Assembly (NCBI GenBank): GCA_035524275.1
Contig: DATKPC010000003.1
Location: forward strand, 1 to 64,000
Source: DATKPC01 sp035524275
GTDB lineage: Bacteria > Pseudomonadota > Gammaproteobacteria > Burkholderiales > Burkholderiaceae_F
Direction: 5' to 3'
DNA: 64,000 nt
The position numbers and the translations under genes were made by a program. Under the pieces are notes generated by a model. That model made no database searches and had not been told where the DNA came from. It worked only from the letters and a program-made list of their open reading frames with translations. This document shows, piece after piece, positions 60,199 through 64,000 of the stretch (the stretch's first letter is position 1; every line of letters starts with the position of its first letter).

Positions 60199-60226
60199 GG
60201 ATGCTCCGTGTCGGATGCTCCGTGTC
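60199..60226 (-). repeat. 14-nt tandem duplication carrying the tmoB ribosome site
   Basis: GGATGCTCCGTGTC occurs twice head to tail. On the coding strand each copy reads GACACGGAGCATCC, so the CGGAGC ribosome site occurs twice, the second copy next to the ATG. It is a small recent-looking duplication. Confidence 0.85.
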
Positions 60227-60271
60227 GTTGTCGGTAGGCGGCGATGATCGGCGCGCGTCAGGCGTCGCGCT

Positions 60272-61777
60272 TCACGCCGCCTTCTTCGGGGTTTGCCGGC
60301 CGCGGTAGGCCTCGACCCAGGCGTACTTGTGCGCGTCGTCGCCGATCTCGCCCGGCGCCAGGCCCATGTACTTCAGCGCGCCGGTCAGGTCGGGCGGCTG
60401 GATCTGGCCCGCGAGGAACCGGTCGACCAGCGTCAGGTGGTCGCGATAGCGCTTCGGATCCTGCTGGAACACCCAGCGGTCGATTTCCGAATTGAAGTGG
60501 TACGTGCGCCCCTCGAAGTCGAGCGGGTAGTCCTTGACGTTCCAGCCGTCGCCCGGGATCGCGCAGATCGGCAGCTGGCTCATATTGCAGACGATCGGCA
60601 GCGTCTCCGGAACCGTGCGCTCCGGCTTGCCCGCGAGCAGGTTCTCGATGATGACGTCCCAGGCCTTGCCGAAGGTGTCGTTCCAGCCCGGATATTTCTC
60701 CTCGAGCCAGTCGCGACACTCCGGAGTCATCCCGGCTGCCGGGTTCCACCAGACCGTCGGACGCCAGAACCAGATCCCCAGCTGGTAGGCGTGATGCTGG
60801 TAGTCGAACTCCCTGATCATCGACTCCCAGTACCACGGCAGCTCGAGCCCGAGATCGATGAGCGTGCGCTCGAACTGGCCGACGATCCATTCCTGCATGA
60901 ACTCCTTGAACGACTGCTTGCGGTGCGCGAGCGGCGTCGCGTAGTCCATCGAGCTGCCGGTCAGCAGGCTGAAGATCCGCCACGCGCGCGCGATCGCGAC
61001 GTCGACGAGCGCCTGCGCTTCCTTCTTCCGCCCGTTGCCGATCAGCACCTGCAGCGCCGGGCCGCCGATCTGCGCATGGCGCGACTCGTCGGTCTGGATG
61101 CTGGAGATCAGGCTGGCGAACGTGAAGTCGCCGGTCTCGGCGGCGTCGGCCGCGAGGCCGAGGAACTGCATGTTCGTGAACCCGGTCTCGAAGGCGAACG
61201 TCAGCATGACCGCGATGTCGGTCGCGCTGCGCGCGAGGAACAGGTCGTCGAACGTGTGCCGCGCGGCGATGGCGCCCCACTCGTTCGTGTGGTACGCCTT
61301 GTGTGCCCAGTCGAACTGCCGATCGCGCGAACAGTAGCTGTGCGGAAAGTAGAGCTGCAGCTGCGCGTGGCGGTTCTCGTCGAGCATCCCGAACGTGGCC
61401 ATGTTGCGCATGCCCGGCGCGCGCCCGAAGCGCGCCATCCGGGCCTCGGCGCTCATCGCGGCGTATTCGCCGAGCGCGATCGCGCCGTAGTGCGCCTTCA
61501 GGATCGACAGCCAGCCGGGATCCGCGTTCTCGAAGATCCGGCTGCGCTCCAGCGCCGCCTTGACCGAGTACGCGCCGGCGTCCTTCTCGCGCTGCACGCG
61601 GACGTATTCCGGATACGAGGTCTTGTACGGTTCGTCGTAGACCTCCCACGCCGCCATCGGCACGCCCTTCGCGCCGGTCATCGTGTCCGGGAACAGCTCC
61701 TCGTCCGTCACGTACCGCGGCGTCCAGTTCGTGCTTCGGGCAATGTCGTACCAATCACTCCGCTCGAGCAGGGGCAT
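60272..61777 (-). CDS. tmoA: TmoA-like diiron hydroxylase alpha subunit (toluene-4-monooxygenase family)
   Basis: This 501-residue subunit carries all six diiron ligands: Glu104 (ALGEYAA), Glu134 and His137 (MLDENRHAQ), Glu197 (TFAFETGF), Glu231 and His234 (TDESRHAQ). The numbering equals T4MO, and Thr201 plus the pocket residues Ile100, Gly103 and Ala107 are also present. That pocket is typical for para-directed hydroxylation of toluene-like aromatics. The start ATG follows GGAGACCTGCGCC. A tod-box-like site lies about 150 nt upstream. No FadL-type importer is in view. Confidence 0.95.
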   Translation of the reverse strand: MPLLERSDWYDIARSTNWTPRYVTDEELFPDTMTGAKGVPMAAWEVYDEPYKTSYPEYVRVQREKDAGAYSVKAALERSRIFENADPGWLSILKAHYGAIALGEYAAMSAEARMARFGRAPGMRNMATFGMLDENRHAQLQLYFPHSYCSRDRQFDWAHKAYHTNEWGAIAARHTFDDLFLARSATDIAVMLTFAFETGFTNMQFLGLAADAAETGDFTFASLISSIQTDESRHAQIGGPALQVLIGNGRKKEAQALVDVAIARAWRIFSLLTGSSMDYATPLAHRKQSFKEFMQEWIVGQFERTLIDLGLELPWYWESMIREFDYQHHAYQLGIWFWRPTVWWNPAAGMTPECRDWLEEKYPGWNDTFGKAWDVIIENLLAGKPERTVPETLPIVCNMSQLPICAIPGDGWNVKDYPLDFEGRTYHFNSEIDRWVFQQDPKRYRDHLTLVDRFLAGQIQPPDLTGALKYMGLAPGEIGDDAHKYAWVEAYRGRQTPKKAA

Positions 61778-61924
61778 GGCGCAGGTCTCCTGTGGCCGAT
61801 CGTCTCGTTGTCGTCCGCGCCCGCTTGCGGGGAGCGGCGTGCCGTCGACCCGATCCCGCGTGGCGGGTCGGGCGGCGACGTGCTGGTGTCGGCGCATGAT
61901 GCGCAGGCCGCGCGCGCTGCGCTA

Positions 61925-61940
61925 TTGAACTTTGGTTTAG
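61925..61940 (-). promoter_or_regulatory. Tod-box-like operator upstream of tmoA
   Basis: On the minus strand the sequence is CTAAACCAAAGTTCAA. It agrees with the tod box ATAAACCATCGTTTAT at 12 of 16 positions and keeps the AAC-N4-GTT core. It lies about 150 nt before the tmoA ATG and next to genes for a TodT-like regulator and TodS-like kinase. A second palindrome, GCGCAT-G-ATGCGC, lies at 61892-61904. Binding is inferred. Confidence 0.55.
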
Positions 61941-62015
61941 CCGGCCTATCCGTTCCGCGCAGCAGTCCGGGGGGGGGGCTACGCGCGGCGCGGGGCACGC
62001 GGCGCGCGGTCGGCG

Positions 62016-62675
62016 TCAGCGCGGTCCGCGGTCGGCGTCCGGCAGCCGGAGCCGGGACACCATGTCGATGAGCGCCGGCAGCGATCCGGCGCGCATCTTC
62101 TCCATGACGTTGTGGCGATGCACCTTGACCGTGACCTCGCTGATGCCCAGCTGGTCGGCCGTCTGCTTGTTGCGCAGCCCCTTCATCAGCAGCGCGAGCA
62201 CCTCGCGCTCGCGCCCCGTCAGCGTGTCGTAGCGCTCGCGGATTCCGGCGTCCGATTCCCGCTCGCGCCGCGCCTGCCGGTCGCGTTCGAGCGACTGGAA
62301 GATGGCGTCCAGCAGGTCCTGGTCGCGGAACGGCTTCGGCAGGAATTCGGCGGCGCCGGCCTTCATCGCGCGGACCGTCATCGGGATGTCGCCGTGGCCG
62401 GTGATGAAGATGACCGGGATGCGGCAGTGCAGCCGGTTCAGCTCCGCCTGAAGGTCGAGTCCGCTGAGGCCCGGCATCCGGACGTCGAGCACCAGGCACG
62501 CGGGGCCGCGGGCGGATTCGCCGAGCTGCTGCAGGAACTCGGCCGCCGAGCCGAACGTCTCGACGCGCAGCCCGACGGATCGCAACAGGCTGCTCAGGGC
62601 TTCGCGGACCGAGAGGTCGTCGTCGACGACGAAGACGACCGCCTCGCCGATGATCGGTGGGCGCCGCGTCGTCAC
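62016..62675 (-). CDS. TodT/StyR-like FixJ-family response regulator
   Basis: This 219-residue regulator has a receiver (VVFVVDDDLSVREALSSLLR; acceptor Asp in CLVLDVRMPGLSGLDLQ; FLPKPFRDQ) and a LuxR/FixJ HTH (LTGREREVLALLMKGLRNKQ, ADQLGISEVTVKVHR). The start is GTG 62673-62675, overlapping the kinase stop (GTGA). It probably activates the tmo operon, 238 nt downstream. TodT, TmoT and StyR have this same layout. Confidence 0.9.
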   Translation of the reverse strand: MTTRRPPIIGEAVVFVVDDDLSVREALSSLLRSVGLRVETFGSAAEFLQQLGESARGPACLVLDVRMPGLSGLDLQAELNRLHCRIPVIFITGHGDIPMTVRAMKAGAAEFLPKPFRDQDLLDAIFQSLERDRQARRERESDAGIRERYDTLTGREREVLALLMKGLRNKQTADQLGISEVTVKVHRHNVMEKMRAGSLPALIDMVSRLRLPDADRGPR

Positions 62676-64000
62676 GGCCGGACCGCCGGCAGCGTGAAGC
62701 GGAACACCGCGCCGCCGCGCTCGCCGGCGCGGGCCCACAGGCGACCGCCGTGAGCCTCGATGATCGAGCGGCAGATCGCGAGCCCCATCCCCATTCCGCC
62801 CGGCTTCGTCGTATGGAACGCCTCGAACAGGCGATCGGCGCGCGCCTCGTCGATCCCGATTCCGCTGTCGCGCACTTCGATGCAGACCCCCGACGCCTCC
62901 GGGTACGCCGCGACCTCGATCGTGCGCTCGTCGCCGCGCGCACTGGCGATCGACTCCAGCGCATTCATCACCAGGTTCAGGATGACCTGGCGCAACTGGA
63001 CCGCGTCCGCGAACACCGGCGCCACGCGCTCGTCGACGCGTTGCCGCAGCACGATGCCTTCGACCTGGGCCTCGGCGCGCACGTGGCCGAGCACCTCCTG
63101 GATGGCCGGCTCGACGTCGACCGGGCGGCGGTGCGATTCGCCGCGTCGCAGGAATTCGCGGATCCGCGTGATCACGTCGCTCGCGCGGTTGGCGTCGCGG
63201 ACGATCCGCTGGATCGCGGCCCGGGCCTCGCGCTCGTCCGGCGGTTGCGCGTCGAGCCAGCGCGAGCAGGCCTGCCCGTTGGCGACGATCGCCGCGAGCG
63301 GCTGGTTGACTTCGTGCGCGATCGACGCCGCGAGCTCGCCGAGCGTCGAGGCGCGGGCGACGCGGGCCAGTTCGTTCTGCGCCTTGGCGAGCGCCTCCTC
63401 CGCGAGCTTGCGCTCGGTCACGTCCTCCGCGACGATCACGAGCAGGTACGCGGCGGCGCTCGGGCCCGGGATCAGCGAGACGCTGGTATTGGCCCACGCG
63501 ATCCCCTCGTCGCGGCGCAGGAAGCGGCGCTGGATGTGGTACTCGCGCACTTCGCCGCGCACCAGCATCGCGATGCGCTCCGCGGTCGAGGCGCGGTCTT
63601 CCGGCGGCGTCACGGCCTGGAGCGTGCACCGGTTCATCTCGTCGGCCGCGACGTCCAGCATCCGGCGGAAAGCCGGGTTGGCGGTCCGGAACCGCCCTTC
63701 CGGGTCGGCGACCGCGATGCCGACCGGCGAATGCTCGTAGATTGCCCACCAGCGGGATTCCGATTCGCGCAGCGCGTGCTGGATCGCGATCAGGTGCCGC
63801 GTCAGTTCGGTCACGTCCTTGCTTTGCGACGCGACCTCCGAGCTCAGGATGTCGCGCGCACGCTTCATCGCGACGAGGTTGCGGACGCGCGCCCGCAGCT
63901 CGTGCGCGGAGAAGGGCTTCGTGACGTAGTCCTGCACCGATTCCGCGAGCAGGCGCGCCCGCAGCGCCTCGTCCTGCTTGGCGGTCAGGACGAGGACCGG
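62672..64000 (-). CDS. TodS/StyS-like sensor kinase, C-terminal part (cut by window edge)
   Basis: The visible 442 residues begin inside a receiver domain (VLVLTAKQDEALRARLLAES, then VQDYVTKPFSAHELRARVRN), go through a coiled-coil and PAS (ESRWWAIYEHSPVGIAVADP) and end in a second kinase: STLGELAASIAHEVNQPLAA and LRQVILNLVMNALESI, with GIGIDEARADRLFEAF. This order (REC-PAS-kinase) is the second half of TodS/TutC/StyS, whose N-terminal PAS and first kinase would lie past 64000. It would sense the aromatic inducer and phosphorylate the regulator. Confidence 0.85.
   Translation of the reverse strand, partial: PVLVLTAKQDEALRARLLAESVQDYVTKPFSAHELRARVRNLVAMKRARDILSSEVASQSKDVTELTRHLIAIQHALRESESRWWAIYEHSPVGIAVADPEGRFRTANPAFRRMLDVAADEMNRCTLQAVTPPEDRASTAERIAMLVRGEVREYHIQRRFLRRDEGIAWANTSVSLIPGPSAAAYLLVIVAEDVTERKLAEEALAKAQNELARVARASTLGELAASIAHEVNQPLAAIVANGQACSRWLDAQPPDEREARAAIQRIVRDANRASDVITRIREFLRRGESHRRPVDVEPAIQEVLGHVRAEAQVEGIVLRQRVDERVAPVFADAVQLRQVILNLVMNALESIASARGDERTIEVAAYPEASGVCIEVRDSGIGIDEARADRLFEAFHTTKPGGMGMGLAICRSIIEAHGGRLWARAGERGGAVFRFTLPAVRP

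Overview
This is a dense, very GC-rich (roughly 70 %) bacterial chromosome segment. The ubiquinone cluster (DUF971, ubiE, Tim44-like, ubiJ, ubiB), the AcoR-controlled acetoin operon, and a toluene/o-xylene-type diiron monooxygenase run by a TodS/TodT-like pair together suggest an aerobic betaproteobacterium (Burkholderiales or Rhodocyclales) able to use aromatic compounds. That placement is inferred from gene content; no rRNA or marker tree is available here. I found no rRNA, tRNA, CRISPR array, insertion sequence or phage gene.

Layout. 1-307: a small intergenic repeat cluster. 308-5676 (minus): a SnoaL/NTF2-like protein, a GlcG/HbpS-like protein, then the ubiquinone set. 5759-16633 (minus): malonate decarboxylase genes read mdcA-C-D-E-B-H. 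Two S9 serine peptidases lie directly upstream in the same direction, joined by 4-bp ATGA overlaps, and a CcdA/thioredoxin pair precedes them. No mdcG, transporter or regulator gene is present. 16778-22656: a cupin, divergent katG, a DHFR-like reductase, two hotdog thioesterases, an acetyltransferase and a broken 3-hydroxyacyl-CoA dehydrogenase relic. 22770-28867 (plus): a tight four-gene unit of hybrid sensor kinase, HD-GYP response regulator, outer-membrane porin and small PstS-like periplasmic protein. 28897-34864 (minus): tryptophanase, then an ABC exporter whose permease is fused to an M1 metallopeptidase. 35147-42711 (plus): acoR, then acoX-acoA-acoB-acoC with a lipoate-ligase-like gene and a thiamine-binding protein. 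The acoR-acoX gap holds a clear -24/-12 promoter, an upstream palindrome and an IHF-like site. 42757-49570: a second large hybrid kinase, a class II aldolase, an acetyltransferase and an aminotransferase. 49594-56346: an OmpA lipoprotein, a PsiE-like membrane protein, a NERD-UvrD helicase, an unknown membrane protein, and a MoxR ATPase with a VWA/DUF2201 protein. 56380-64000 (minus): an SDR, then tmoF-E-D-C-B-A downstream of a FixJ-type regulator and the C-terminal part of a TodS-like kinase cut by the window edge.

How the parts work together. The acetoin unit is nearly self-contained: E1 alpha and beta, E2, a candidate lipoylation enzyme and a thiamine carrier, activated by AcoR with sigma-54. 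E3 must come from elsewhere. The monooxygenase operon has all six T4MO-type components, with every diiron ligand at the expected position, and a tod-box-like palindrome lies in front of tmoA. Malonate decarboxylase has its four catalytic/carrier subunits plus MdcB and MdcH, but the enzyme that loads the prosthetic group (MdcG) must be encoded outside the window.

The most unusual signal is in front of the kinase at 22770. A consensus AGGAGG lies 46 nt from the start codon, and a 13-bp hairpin fills the gap so that folding would give normal spacing.
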